From contig NZ_PISD01000008.1 of the NCBI RefSeq assembly GCF_002835735.1, forward strand, positions 62,001 through 126,000: DNA of 64,000 nucleotides, given 5' to 3'. Positions 43,049-52,004 of this stretch are shown in pieces. The position numbers and the translations under genes are program-made. This DNA is from Cytobacillus horneckiae (GTDB taxonomy: Bacteria; Bacillota; Bacilli; Bacillales; Cytobacillaceae). Under the pieces are notes generated by a model. That model had not been told where the DNA came from, did not search any database, and saw nothing but the letters and a program-made list of their open reading frames with translations. Every line of letters begins with the position of its first letter. Within the stretch, counting starts at the first letter, position 1.

Positions 43049-44470
43049 ATGCAGCAAAAACTATGGATCAATGGAAAATTTGAAGAGTCACAAGCTTATA
43101 AAAGTTTAAAAAGTCCGTACAGTCATGAAGTACTTGCAGACATCGCACAGGCTTCAGCAGAAGATGTGAAAAAGGCGATTGATGCTGCTGAATCTGCTGC
43201 AAAGGAGATGAGATCTCTACCTGCATATAAACGGGCAGAAATATTGGAGCGCGTTGTTGAATTATTAAAAGAGAAGCGGACAGAATGCGCTAAAATTATT
43301 GCCCGCGAAGCAGCCAAACCGTTGAAAGCGGCGTTAACAGAAGTAGACAGAACAATCCTGACGTATCAATTTGCATCCCAGGAAGCGAGAAAAATTAATG
43401 GAGAAACAATTCCTATGGATGGTGCACCAGGTGGAGAAGGCAGGGTTGCGTATACAGTGCGTGAGCCGTTAGGAGTAATCGGCGCAATCACTCCGTTTAA
43501 TTTTCCTATGAATCTTGTTGCCCATAAAGTTGGTCCGGCTATCGCAGCTGGCAATGCTGTTGTTCTTAAGCCAGCAAGCCAAACCCCGTTATCCTCATAT
43601 AAAATTGCGGAGTTATTCGCTGAAGCCGGTTTGCCTAGCGGGGCATTAAACATTGTTACTGGGAGCGGCAGCACGGTTGGGGATGTATTAATATCAGATG
43701 ATCGCGTTGCAATGATCACTTTTACAGGCAGTCCTGAAGTTGGTAAATCGATAAGAGAAAACGCAGGCTTAAAAAGAGTGACACTAGAATTAGGCTCTAA
43801 TTCAGCCGTTGTCATTGATGAGAACACCGATGTGAGAAAAATTGTCCCTCGCATCGTAGCAGGCGCGTTTAATTTTCAAGGACAGGTATGCATCTCAGTG
43901 CAGCGCATATTTGTTCATGAAGCAGTTTTCTCAACCTTCGTAGAAAATTTTGTAGAAGAAGCGAAAAAGCTGAAATTAGGAGACCCATTAGATGAAACAA
44001 CCGATGTGTCAGCCTTAATTTCGCAAGCGGATGTGGACAGAGCTCAGAGCTGGATTGATGAAGCGGTGAAAAATGGAGCGGAACTTGCACTTGGAGGAAA
44101 ATCAACAGAAGGAGTACTTCATCCAACTGTCCTCTTAAATGTGGATTTATCAGAGAAAATATCCTGTGAGGAGGCTTTTGCGCCTGTTGTTCATATTAAT
44201 TCATTTAAAGATTTTGATACCGCCCTGCATTCGGTAAACGATTCGAAATATGGATTACAAGCAGGAGTCTTTACAAATGATTTGCCAAAGGCCTTCCATG
44301 CAGCCAATACGCTTCATGTTGGCGGTGTGATGATAAATGACTTTCCAACCTTCCGAGTAGACCATATGCCATATGGAGGCGTAAAACAAAGCGGAACAGG
44401 AAGAGAAGGAATTAAATATGCAATCGAAGAAATGACAGAGCTGAAGCTTGTCAGTTTCCATCTTAATTAA
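43049..44470 (+). CDS. NAD(P)-dependent aldehyde dehydrogenase
   Basis: A protein of 473 residues: GVIGAITPFNFPMNLVAHK, NAVVLKPASQTP (cofactor Lys), FTGSPEVGKSI, the general-base Glu in TLELGSN and the catalytic Cys in GQVCISVQ (about 281), then EEAFAPVVHI. The pattern is close to the lactaldehyde/succinate-semialdehyde dehydrogenase group. It is placed between yodQ and the acetyltransferase gene; this enzyme is not part of the B. subtilis yod cluster as I know it, so it may extend the pathway to an acid product. AGGAGG precedes the ATG. Confidence 0.9.
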   Translation: MQQKLWINGKFEESQAYKSLKSPYSHEVLADIAQASAEDVKKAIDAAESAAKEMRSLPAYKRAEILERVVELLKEKRTECAKIIAREAAKPLKAALTEVDRTILTYQFASQEARKINGETIPMDGAPGGEGRVAYTVREPLGVIGAITPFNFPMNLVAHKVGPAIAAGNAVVLKPASQTPLSSYKIAELFAEAGLPSGALNIVTGSGSTVGDVLISDDRVAMITFTGSPEVGKSIRENAGLKRVTLELGSNSAVVIDENTDVRKIVPRIVAGAFNFQGQVCISVQRIFVHEAVFSTFVENFVEEAKKLKLGDPLDETTDVSALISQADVDRAQSWIDEAVKNGAELALGGKSTEGVLHPTVLLNVDLSEKISCEEAFAPVVHINSFKDFDTALHSVNDSKYGLQAGVFTNDLPKAFHAANTLHVGGVMINDFPTFRVDHMPYGGVKQSGTGREGIKYAIEEMTELKLVSFHLN

Positions 44471-44474
44471 GTTA

Positions 44475-44502
44475 GATAGCCCAGTACGATTACTGGGCTA
44501 TC
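44475..44502. other. 12-bp perfect hairpin after the aldehyde dehydrogenase gene
   Basis: gatagcccagta pairs with tactgggctatc across a CGAT loop. No T-tract follows on either strand, so it may be an RNA 3'-end stabiliser rather than a simple terminator. Confidence 0.6.
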
Positions 44503-44519
44503 AGAGTGTTGAGATAGTA

Positions 44520-44640
44520 ATAATGAAATGGGAGGCGCGAGACAGGCGAGACAGCTAAAGGCGTGTAGCGACGAAGCAGTAACCCTCGGAAAATCTCAAA
44601 CCCTTCCATCTTATTTTATTATGTTTCTCTACAGCTGATC
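44520..44640. repeat. degenerate intergenic repeat with TTTCTCTACAG motif
   Basis: A G/C-richer stretch (gggaggcgcgagacaggcg...) runs into TTTCTCTACAGCTGA, the same core seen at 1268-1283 and inverted at 57521-57537. No gene is visible here. Confidence 0.45.
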
Positions 44641-44698
44641 GCTTGCTTTTTTTACGGGGCTATTCAATTCATCTATTAAAGGAAATGAGGGAGGAAAA

Positions 44699-45547
44699 GT
44701 GACAACAATTAATCAATCCGATTTTAATATGGTTTTAACAATAGATGGCTATAATAAGAGGTTGCGCATTGATGATGTGAATGGCCATTTAAATCATGCG
44801 CTTTCTGAAGTTGAGGTGCTGGCAGAAAAGAATCAGGCTGAAAAAGTGATAATTAAAGCAAAAAGGGAGGATTTTTCCAATCTTTTGGAGAAAGGGTTCC
44901 TTTGTGAGGCAGTAATTGATCGCTACTTCTTAGGGTCAGATATGTATTTCTTCTGCAAATATTATCAACCAGAAAGGAGAAACAGTACGCAATGGACAAC
45001 AGAGGATTCGATTGTAGAGAAAGTTGTTCAGCTTCAAAGAGAAGTACATATTGAACAGCCTCCAGAGCATTATCTTTTACGAAAAATAACGACTGATGAA
45101 GTTGAGCAGTTAGCAGCCCTTTATAAAAAGGTTTTTCAAATTTATCCAACACCGCTGCATGACCCTCAATATATAAAGAAGACCTTGCAGGAAGGGACTA
45201 TTTATTATGGGTACTTTTATGACAGTGAGATTGTTAGCGCTGCTTCAGCTGAAGTGAATGGATTTTATAAGAACGCAGAATTAACAGACTGTGCAACATT
45301 AGTCGAGCACAGGAAGCATGGCTTAATGAAAGTATTATTACAGCAGCTTGAAGCGGATTTGAAGCAGCAAGGGATATATTGTGCTTATTCCATTGCAAGA
45401 GCATTATCCTTTGGTATGAATGCAGCCCTTCATCAGCTAGGATACAATTATAGAGGAAGGCTTGCTAATAACTGTTATATTTTTGATAAGCTGGAAGATA
45501 TGAATGTATGGGTGAAAAACTTATCACAACCATCTATTTCCACATAA
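44699..45547 (+). CDS. ablB: beta-lysine N6-acetyltransferase (AblB/YodP-like)
   Basis: A protein of 282 residues: an N-terminal AblB domain (LRIDDVNGHLNHALSEVEVLAEKN) and a C-terminal GNAT domain (LLRKITTDEVEQLAALYKKVF, AELTDCATLVEHRKHGLMKVLL, YCAYSIARALSFGMNAALHQLGY). It acetylates beta-lysine made by lysine 2,3-aminomutase. In archaea the product is an osmolyte; in Bacillus, next to deacylase and CoA-transferase genes, a degradation step is more likely. GTG 44699 follows GGGAGG. Confidence 0.9.
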   Translation: MTTINQSDFNMVLTIDGYNKRLRIDDVNGHLNHALSEVEVLAEKNQAEKVIIKAKREDFSNLLEKGFLCEAVIDRYFLGSDMYFFCKYYQPERRNSTQWTTEDSIVEKVVQLQREVHIEQPPEHYLLRKITTDEVEQLAALYKKVFQIYPTPLHDPQYIKKTLQEGTIYYGYFYDSEIVSAASAEVNGFYKNAELTDCATLVEHRKHGLMKVLLQQLEADLKQQGIYCAYSIARALSFGMNAALHQLGYNYRGRLANNCYIFDKLEDMNVWVKNLSQPSIST

Positions 45548-45622
45548 TGCCGAATATTAGGCAGTCAATCGACGAACTTTCAGCACTAAATCAACCATCA
45601 GTGAGATAGAGGGGGAATGAGG

Positions 45623-47038
45623 TTGATTCACGACCATGGGATTTCAAAGGAAATTCTTGCAGCGATTTTAAATGGCATTGATGAAGGCATTCATGTTGTC
45701 GATTTAAAAGGGCATACCATTTATTACAATGATATTGCCGCTAAGCATGACGGCTTAAATGTAAATGAAGTAATAGGAAAACCGCTATTAACGGTGTTTC
45801 CTTCATTGAGTGAGCAAACTAGTACACTGTTAAAAGTAATGAAAACGAATAAGCCGATTTTCAATGAAACCCAAAGCTATGTGAATATTCACGGTGATAA
45901 AATTGAAACGATAAATACGACTTTACCGATTATTGTGGATGGTCAAATTGCAGGTGCAGTAGAAATAGCCAAAGATTATTCACGTTTAAAGCTCTTAAGT
46001 GAAAGTTTGCTTGATTTACGGAATATGGTAAATAAGCCAAATAAACAAAAGAAGTCCTCACGTCCCACCATTCAGTATACGCTTGAAAGCCTTTTAACAA
46101 AGAGTGAAAAAATGAAAGGGATTAAGGAAGAAGCGAAAAAGCTGGCAAAATCAGAATCTCCTATATTAGTGTTTGGCGAGAGCGGTTCAGGCAAGGAACT
46201 GTTTGTTCAAGGAATTCATCATGCATCATTGCGGCCCGATGCCCCCTTCATTGCACAAAATTGTGCAGCCATTCCTGAATCCTTATTAGAAAGTGTCCTA
46301 TTTGGAACAACAAAAGGAAGCTATACAGGCGCATTGGATAGACCTGGATTATTTGAACTAGCAGATGGAGGCACTTTATTCCTTGATGAAATACACGCTA
46401 TGCCAATTGAACTGCAAGCGAAGCTTTTGCGTGTATTAGAGGATGGCCAGGTTAGAAGAATTGGCAGTACGACAAGCTCTTATGTCAACTTTCGTGTGAT
46501 TGCTGCAATGAATATTCATCCTCAGCTGGCAATGGAGAGACAGAAAATAAGAACGGATTTATTTTACAGGCTGAATGTTTTAACTTTTGAGCTATTGCCG
46601 CTTAGAGACAGAAAGGAAGATATTCTATTTTTAGCAGATCAATTTATTACTAGCTACAATCAACAATTCCATAAATCAATTGCAGGATTGGATGAAGGAG
46701 TAAAAGGGTTGTTTTTACAATATAAGTGGCCTGGAAATGTGCGCGAGTTAAAGCATACGATTGAATACATGATGAACGTATGCGAATCAGACATTCTTTG
46801 TGAAGAAGACTTGCCATTAATGTTAAAACAGATTTCAGCAAAGGATCGACGGCAAACAGACAAAAAGAAAGTCGAACGATCATTAAGAGAAGCACTATCC
46901 AGTCTCGAAAAGGAATTAATCGATGGAGCCATGCAAGATTCTGAAGGAAATATTTTAAAGGCAGCAAAGCTTTTAGGCATACCTAGACAAACTTTACAAT
47001 ATAAACTGCAAAAAATAGAAACAGTGAATGCCGAATAA
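45623..47038 (+). CDS. sigma-54-dependent activator (PAS-AAA+-Fis), KamR/RocR-like
   Basis: A regulator of about 471 residues: an N-terminal PAS domain (ILNGIDEGIHVVDLKGHTIYYND), an AAA+ domain with Walker A GESGSGKE (~185) and Walker B GGTLFLDEIHA, and a C-terminal Fis helix-turn-helix (GNILKAAKLLGIPRQTLQYKL). The sigma-54 contact loop reads GSYTGA instead of GAFTGA. It sits directly upstream of kamA and its -24/-12 promoter, so it should activate the lysine pathway. TTG 45623 fits the GAGGGGG site; ATG 45617 is too close to it. Confidence 0.9.
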   Translation: MIHDHGISKEILAAILNGIDEGIHVVDLKGHTIYYNDIAAKHDGLNVNEVIGKPLLTVFPSLSEQTSTLLKVMKTNKPIFNETQSYVNIHGDKIETINTTLPIIVDGQIAGAVEIAKDYSRLKLLSESLLDLRNMVNKPNKQKKSSRPTIQYTLESLLTKSEKMKGIKEEAKKLAKSESPILVFGESGSGKELFVQGIHHASLRPDAPFIAQNCAAIPESLLESVLFGTTKGSYTGALDRPGLFELADGGTLFLDEIHAMPIELQAKLLRVLEDGQVRRIGSTTSSYVNFRVIAAMNIHPQLAMERQKIRTDLFYRLNVLTFELLPLRDRKEDILFLADQFITSYNQQFHKSIAGLDEGVKGLFLQYKWPGNVRELKHTIEYMMNVCESDILCEEDLPLMLKQISAKDRRQTDKKKVERSLREALSSLEKELIDGAMQDSEGNILKAAKLLGIPRQTLQYKLQKIETVNAE

Positions 47039-47053
47039 TCGGCATTTTTTTTA
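47027..47053 (+). terminator. terminator after the sigma-54 activator gene
   Basis: An 8-bp stem (aatgccga with tcggcatt, 4-nt loop) overlaps the stop codon and is followed by T residues. Confidence 0.9.
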
Positions 47054-47129
47054 TGTTTATGATAGAATGACGCTCTCGAAGTACATAGAAGCGCGAACGT
47101 GCATATCTTATCGTATTCATATACTTATT

Positions 47130-47146
47130 TGGCACAGTAATTGCAT
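47130..47146 (+). promoter_or_regulatory. sigma-54 (-24/-12) promoter of kamA
   Basis: TGGCAC-N5-TTGCAT matches the sigma-54 consensus almost perfectly. It lies about 38 bp before the kamA start and beside a gene for a sigma-54 activator. A sigma-54 controlled kam locus has been reported in B. thuringiensis. Confidence 0.92.
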
Positions 47147-47183
47147 GTTAATACTTGATGACTACTTTTGAGGGGGAATACAT

Positions 47184-48599
47184 GTGAAATCATTTTTGTA
47201 TAAGCCGGATCGGCATTGGAAAGATATCGAGCTTTGGAAGGATGTACCAGAAGAAAAATGGAATGATTGGCTTTGGCAATTAACTAATACAATTAGAACA
47301 TTAGATGATTTAAAGAAAGTGATTAATCTCACTCCAGAGGAAGAAGAAGGAGTGAAAATATCCACTAAAACGATTCCTTTAAATATTACGCCTTACTATG
47401 CCTCCTTAATGAACCCAGATGATCCGCGTTGTCCAATTCGGATGCAATCTGTACCTATATCAGAAGAAATCCATAAAACGAAATATGATTTAGAGGATCC
47501 GCTTCATGAGGATGAAGATTCGCCTGTAGCTGGTTTGACACACCGTTATCCTGATCGTGTTTTATTTCTTGTAACCAATCAATGCTCAATGTATTGCCGG
47601 TACTGTACAAGAAGAAGATTTTCAGGACAAATAGGGATGGGTGTGCCGAAAAAGCAATTGGATGCTGCGATTGAATATATTAGACAAACACCTGAAGTGC
47701 GGGATGTATTAATTTCAGGAGGAGACGGCCTTTTAATAAACGATAATATAGTAGAATATATTTTGAAAAACCTCCGTGAAATAGACCATGTAGAAATTAT
47801 CCGAATTGGTACAAGAGCGCCAGTCGTCTTCCCGCAGAGGATTACAGAAAATTTATGCAATATTTTGAAAAAATATCATCCAGTTTGGCTAAATACTCAT
47901 TTCAATACTTCGATTGAAATTACTGAGGAATCAAAGAAGGCATGTGAGATGCTGGCCAATGCCGGTGTGCCGGTAGGGAATCAATCAGTTATTCTTGCGG
48001 GCATTAATGATAGTGTTCCGATAATGAAAAAGCTGATGCATGATCTCGTTAAAATCCGTGTCAGGCCTTATTATATTTATCAATGTGATTTATCAGAAGG
48101 GATTGGACATTTCCGAGCCCCTGTTTCTAAAGGGCTGGAGATTATTGAAGGATTGCGGGGGCACACTTCAGGTTATGCGGTTCCAACGTTCGTCGTAGAT
48201 GCTCCAGGAGGGGGAGGGAAAATTTCTTTGCAGCCAAACTATTTAATTTCCCAAAGTGCAGAAAAGGTTGTGCTACGTAACTTTGAAGGTGTAATTACAA
48301 CCTATCCAGAGCCGGAAAGTTATGTGCCAGGCAGAGCGGATGATTATTTCCAAGGCATATATGGTGATATGGATTCGATGAAATCAAAGGTTGGCATTGC
48401 TGGATTGATGAATGATGAAGCATTTAATCTTGTACCTGAAGGTTTATCGCGGTTAAATAGACGTGATAATTATGATCATGATCCTGCCCATGCATCGCTT
48501 AAGGATAAGCGCGAAAAACGTGATGAATTAAAAGAGAAAAAATATAAAGCAGAACAATTAAAAAGAGCAAACTCTGAATCTGCTGCTACAAATGAATGA
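47184..48599 (+). CDS. kamA: lysine 2,3-aminomutase KamA (AblA)
   Basis: A radical-SAM, PLP-dependent enzyme of 471 residues. The iron-sulfur motif CSMYCRYC has Cys at ~134, 138 and 141, RRRF follows, and the PLP lysine lies in the C-terminal APGGGGKISLQPNY region. It turns L-lysine into L-beta-lysine, the first step of this locus. The C terminus is a long charged tail (KDKREKRDELKEKKYKAEQL), common in Bacillus forms. GTG 47184 follows GAGGGGGAA. The stop overlaps the yokU ribosome binding site. Confidence 0.95.
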   Translation: MKSFLYKPDRHWKDIELWKDVPEEKWNDWLWQLTNTIRTLDDLKKVINLTPEEEEGVKISTKTIPLNITPYYASLMNPDDPRCPIRMQSVPISEEIHKTKYDLEDPLHEDEDSPVAGLTHRYPDRVLFLVTNQCSMYCRYCTRRRFSGQIGMGVPKKQLDAAIEYIRQTPEVRDVLISGGDGLLINDNIVEYILKNLREIDHVEIIRIGTRAPVVFPQRITENLCNILKKYHPVWLNTHFNTSIEITEESKKACEMLANAGVPVGNQSVILAGINDSVPIMKKLMHDLVKIRVRPYYIYQCDLSEGIGHFRAPVSKGLEIIEGLRGHTSGYAVPTFVVDAPGGGGKISLQPNYLISQSAEKVVLRNFEGVITTYPEPESYVPGRADDYFQGIYGDMDSMKSKVGIAGLMNDEAFNLVPEGLSRLNRRDNYDHDPAHASLKDKREKRDELKEKKYKAEQLKRANSESAATNE

Positions 48600-48609
48600 G
48601 GTGATCAAA

Positions 48610-48894
48610 TTGGCAAAATCTTGTGCTTGGTGTGAAAGTGATGAGGTAGGAGAAGCAAAAAAGAGCGTGTATTGGGAGCTGCCGGATGGAACGCGGGCAA
48701 TAGAGATTATTGAGACTCCATCAATTATTTGTCATTCATGCAAGATGGAATATCAAACAGAAGAAATGGTAAAAGACATTGAAGATCAATTGTTTTTGAT
48801 TAATACGAAGGAGATTGGCAAGGCAATATCTTATGTGGACTTAATGGCACAGCCAAAATTGTTAAAAAGAAACTATTTCGACTTTTTAAGTTAA
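48610..48894 (+). CDS. yokU: YokU-family zinc-ribbon-like protein
   Basis: A protein of 94 residues with paired CxxC motifs (CAWCESDE near the start and CHSC about residue 45), a zinc-ribbon-like layout, followed by acidic helices. TTG 48610 lies six bases after GAGGTG. YokU genes follow kamA in other bacilli; the function is unknown. Co-transcription with kamA is likely because only 10 bp separate them. Confidence 0.85.
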   Translation: MAKSCAWCESDEVGEAKKSVYWELPDGTRAIEIIETPSIICHSCKMEYQTEEMVKDIEDQLFLINTKEIGKAISYVDLMAQPKLLKRNYFDFLS

Positions 48895-48974
48895 AGCAGG
48901 AGAGAATTCTTGATTTATTTTCATCCATCCTTCATGATGAAAAGTATCATTTTATCATAAAGGAAGTCGGTTCC

Positions 48975-49196
48975 ATGTCAAAGTCCTTTTACCATTTTTT
49001 AATGAAATATCGCCATCCAGAACCACCAGATAAAATTAGCAGCTTTGCTAATGATGCTTTCAAAGATCATAGTTTTCCTAAAACATCAAAGGATTATCAT
49101 GAAATCAGCTCTTATTTGGAGTTAAATACAAATTATTTAGAAAGCATGACCATATTTGATGAAGCATGGGATGAGTATTTAATGGCAGAAAGTTAA
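48975..49196 (+). CDS. yozE: YozE-family (UPF0346) protein
   Basis: A protein of 73 residues: SFYHFLMKYRHPEPPDKISSFANDAFKDHSFPK and LELNTNYLESMTIFDEAWDEYL are the two halves of the small helical YozE fold. It is conserved in Bacillaceae with no known function. AAGGAAG precedes the ATG. A very strong terminator follows. Confidence 0.9.
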   Translation: MSKSFYHFLMKYRHPEPPDKISSFANDAFKDHSFPKTSKDYHEISSYLELNTNYLESMTIFDEAWDEYLMAES

Positions 49197-49199
49197 TTT

Positions 49200-49246
49200 A
49201 AACGATTCAAAAGCCCTCTCTGGCGAAGGCTTTTGAATCGTTTTTT
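49200..49246 (+). terminator. terminator after yozE
   Basis: A perfect 16-bp stem (49200-49215 with 49228-49243) is followed by T residues. Confidence 0.95.
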
Positions 49247-49600
49247 GTTTCGCCATTTAAAAGTAACTCATGTTTTTTAATGGAAAGCATGGCGTGAGGG
49301 GCGATCATCCGTTAAAAAAATTAAACAGCGCCATTTTATTTAAGCATAGCTTTAACTAATTGATTATAAAGCCTTTTTTAAAAAATTCGATTAACACAGA
49401 AGTAGTAACTATGCCGTCAAAGTCACCATCGTTCTTTTGAATGAAGAGTGATGGTTTTGCTGGTGGGGAAGCAGAATGCACATTTGCTTTTCCTCCGTTA
49501 TATTTCTAATTTGGACTGCCCTGAGTAAGAGCGAATCAACGTGACAATGCATATAATAACGTAATCAATAATCACGACAATCATTGAAAGGATGGGGGTT
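49247..49600. other. gene-free gap with one hairpin
   Basis: No gene is visible in this ~350-bp gap. A hairpin with arms ACCATC (about 49426) and GATGGT (about 49449) followed by TTTT lies inside it without an obvious upstream gene, so a small transcript ending there is possible. Confidence 0.35.
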
Positions 49601-50320
49601 ATGGTTAATCGAAAAAAACCTAAATACAAGATCGGTGATACTGTCGTGATCACAATTTACGGGACGGTAGGAAAAGTCACTGATGTAAAGTGGTTAGATG
49701 ATATGTATGTCTATGAAGTAAATAAAAGCGAAGGATTATATTTAGAATCCAGCCTTCAGCATCTATCAGAATATGAAGGGGAGCTTATTGAAAAGGAGCA
49801 AATTGACATAGAATACAAATACTTTTTTGGTGATCTTGTCCAGGTCAAAGGCTATGGTACGGAGTTATTTAAAATCGTGGGCTTTCGCACTGAAATATGG
49901 CGCTATAAAGAAGATGCATGGGAAGATGTGATTTATGAACTTTCAAGAATTAGTGATGGTGAATGGCTTGAAGCTGGAGAGGAAGAGCTGACTTTACTTG
50001 CAGATGCCGATAGTGCGGATGCTTTTATCGAAAAACTCGGCCTCCTGTATTTAATTAACAAGAAAGCAAAAATCCAGGAACTGAAAAAAAACAGTTACTC
50101 TTTCCGTGAAGCGGAGAAAGAGCTGCTAGAAACTGTGAAAGAAAAAAAAGCACTCATCGATGGCCTCCTTGATATTTATAATGATTATGAAATTTTGTAT
50201 GTCCTATTTGGTGATGAAGAATATAAAAAGGTAATGAAAATTATCATTCGCAAGTTGAAGCAATTGGTCAATAAAAACGAAGGAAGCGCATCTTCTAGTG
50301 AGAAAAAATCAATTGAATAA
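49601..50320 (+). CDS. YodN-like hypothetical protein
   Basis: A protein of 239 residues. The N-terminal half holds two short beta-barrel-like repeats (YKIGDTVVITIYGTVGKVTDV and YKYFFGDLVQVKGYGTELFKIVG), reminiscent of KOW/SH3-like modules; the C-terminal half is helical and charged (KKAKIQELKKNSYSFREAEKE). I think it corresponds to B. subtilis YodN because of its neighbours yozE, yozD and kamA, but function is unknown. ATG 49601 is preferred over 49592 because AAAGGA lies nine bases upstream. Confidence 0.65.
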   Translation: MVNRKKPKYKIGDTVVITIYGTVGKVTDVKWLDDMYVYEVNKSEGLYLESSLQHLSEYEGELIEKEQIDIEYKYFFGDLVQVKGYGTELFKIVGFRTEIWRYKEDAWEDVIYELSRISDGEWLEAGEEELTLLADADSADAFIEKLGLLYLINKKAKIQELKKNSYSFREAEKELLETVKEKKALIDGLLDIYNDYEILYVLFGDEEYKKVMKIIIRKLKQLVNKNEGSASSSEKKSIE

Positions 50321-50465
50321 GTGCAAGCACAGTTGCCGGTATTCCGAATAGCATTGTGATAATAAATAATTTGTTCAATGCCATTTCAAAAAACTTAAGT
50401 AAACTACTATTTTCATTGTTGACGCTATTAATAAAGAAGTTTGATAGAGTAGTGATTGATTTCAT
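50295..50465 (-). CDS. 56-residue single-span membrane protein
   Basis: A minus-strand frame MKSITTLSNFFINSVNNENS (first 20) continues into a membrane helix NKLFIITMLFGIPATVLALI. A good AGGGGAG site lies upstream of the ATG. It overlaps the 3' end of the yodN-like gene by 26 bp. Family unknown. The ribosome binding site and clean helix make it likely to be real. Confidence 0.55.
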   Translation of the reverse strand: MKSITTLSNFFINSVNNENSSLLKFFEMALNKLFIITMLFGIPATVLALIQLIFSH

Positions 50466-50718
50466 ATGAGCTTCTCCCCTTCATTTTCGATTGGTAGATG
50501 TATTTGATAGTTTATAAATATGGTCCTCTACTTAAAAACATGCTTCTTTTTTTTTTCATTTACTTACAAAAAATTCACTCTCTCATTCAAAGTACAAAGA
50601 GATGAGTTGAAAGGATTTCCAGCAGTTTAGCTTTTCTTAACTTTTGCTACTATATTTACTTTCTCTTGCATGAATGGTGTATTAAACACATACATTTTGT
50701 ACAAAGGGGGAGACGCGT

Positions 50719-50892
50719 GTGAGGGAAATAGAGGTATTTATTGATACAGAGGAGATTGCTGAATTTTTCTTTCATGAGCTGATGAAGCGGGGTTTCGTTC
50801 CTAATGAGAGTGAAGTTGACGAGTTAGCAGACATCACATTTGACTACTTATTGAAAAAATGTATTATTGACGAGGAATTAGATGATGAATAA
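50719..50892 (+). CDS. yozD: YozD-family small protein
   Basis: An acidic protein of 57 residues (EIEVFIDTEEIAEFFFHEL, DELADITFDYLLKKCIIDEE) that matches the YozD family found beside kamA and yodN in bacilli. GTG 50719 lies eight bases after AAAGGGGG. Helical, cytoplasmic, function unknown. Confidence 0.82.
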   Translation: MREIEVFIDTEEIAEFFFHELMKRGFVPNESEVDELADITFDYLLKKCIIDEELDDE

Positions 50893-50980
50893 AAATGATT
50901 TAAGATTGTAGAAAAACTCATGTAAACCATAAAAAAAGAAATGCATCTATTTCAGAAGAATTTTACGGGGGACTGTCAGG

Positions 50981-51013
50981 CTGTAGGAGTCAGCTTTACG
51001 GCAACTCCTACAG
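50981..51013. repeat. 10-bp inverted repeat in intergenic repeat-like DNA
   Basis: CTGTAGGAGT (50981-50990) pairs with ACTCCTACAG (51004-51013). The surrounding G/C-rich patch resembles decayed Bacillaceae intergenic repeats; no gene is seen between 50893 and 51195. Confidence 0.45.
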
Positions 51014-51071
51014 GAGCAGGCGGATCCCTTATAGCAGAAGTTTGCTCATTTTTATATTTGTCTACACTTTA

Positions 51072-51099
51072 AAATGACGGGGTTCCGTCATTTTTTATT
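51072..51099 (+). terminator. terminator upstream of spo0M
   Basis: A perfect 9-bp stem (aaatgacgg with ccgtcattt, 4-nt loop) is followed by T residues. It probably ends the yozD transcript. Confidence 0.9.
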
Positions 51100-51116
51100 C
51101 GTTTTATAATAAAAGT

Positions 51117-51142
51117 TGAAACTTCAACCAAGTTCCTCCGTA
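51117..51142 (+). promoter_or_regulatory. sigma-W promoter of spo0M
   Basis: TGAAAC (51117-51122), a 16-base spacer and CGTATA (from 51139) are a full consensus sigma-W promoter. spo0M is a known sigma-W target in B. subtilis. Confidence 0.9.
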
Positions 51143-51195
51143 TATACTCTAGAAGAATAAATTAGTATGACTGCGGTCATAAGGAGGAAAATGAA

Positions 51196-51966
51196 ATGGC
51201 CTTGTTTAATAAGGTGTTGGCAAGTGTTGGTATTGGTGCAGCAAAGGTAGATACTAAATTACATTCTGGTGCTGTTTATCCCGGTAGCAAACTGGAAGGT
51301 ATTGTTGAAGTAAGAGGCGGGAAAATCGATCAGGAAATTGATGATATTTATCTTAAAGTTCAAACATCCTATGAAACAGAAAAGGATGATCACAAATATT
51401 CAGTTAACGGGGAAGTCGCCCGCTTTCGCTTAGCGGAGTCTTTTATCATCAAAGCCAATGAAGCAAAGGACATTCCATTTGCATTTAACTTACCACTAGA
51501 TACGCCTGTGACTATAGGAAAATCAAGAGTATGGGTATCAACTGAGCTAGATATAAAAAAAGCTTTTGACCCATCAGATAATGATAGCATGAAGGTAGCA
51601 CCTAACAAATTAATGGAATCTGTCTTGCATTCTATTAATGATTTGGGGTTTAGGATGAGGGAGGTAGAATGTGAGGAAGCGCCAAAGTGGATGCGCCGCC
51701 GTCTCCCTTTTGTACAAGAATTTGAATTTGTTGCAGTATCGGGCCAATTTCGAGGAAGGCTCGATGAATTAGAAGTTGTATTCTTCCTTGAATCTGACAA
51801 CGCAGCGGATTTATTCCTTCAAGTAGATCGTCGAGCGAGAGGATTAAGAGGCTTCCTTTCAGAGGCGCTTTCAATGGATGAATCAACAATTACGATTAAA
51901 GTTACAAGTGATGATATACCAAACATGTCATCGAAATTACAATCTGTTATTTCACAGTATATTTAA
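51196..51966 (+). CDS. spo0M: sporulation-control protein Spo0M
   Basis: An arrestin-like protein of 256 residues: the start MALFNKVLASVGIGAAKVDT, a first beta-sandwich (YPGSKLEGIVEVRGG, DIPFAFNLPLDTPVTIGKSRVWVST), and a second with FEFVAVSGQFRGRLDELEVVFF. In B. subtilis Spo0M affects the sporulation phosphorelay and the cytoskeleton. It has an AAGGAGG site and a sigma-W promoter, so it belongs to the envelope-stress regulon here too. Confidence 0.95.
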   Translation: MALFNKVLASVGIGAAKVDTKLHSGAVYPGSKLEGIVEVRGGKIDQEIDDIYLKVQTSYETEKDDHKYSVNGEVARFRLAESFIIKANEAKDIPFAFNLPLDTPVTIGKSRVWVSTELDIKKAFDPSDNDSMKVAPNKLMESVLHSINDLGFRMREVECEEAPKWMRRRLPFVQEFEFVAVSGQFRGRLDELEVVFFLESDNAADLFLQVDRRARGLRGFLSEALSMDESTITIKVTSDDIPNMSSKLQSVISQYI

Positions 51967-52004
51967 TATTAACATTTCATAGCAGATACGTACCACGATC
52001 AAAG

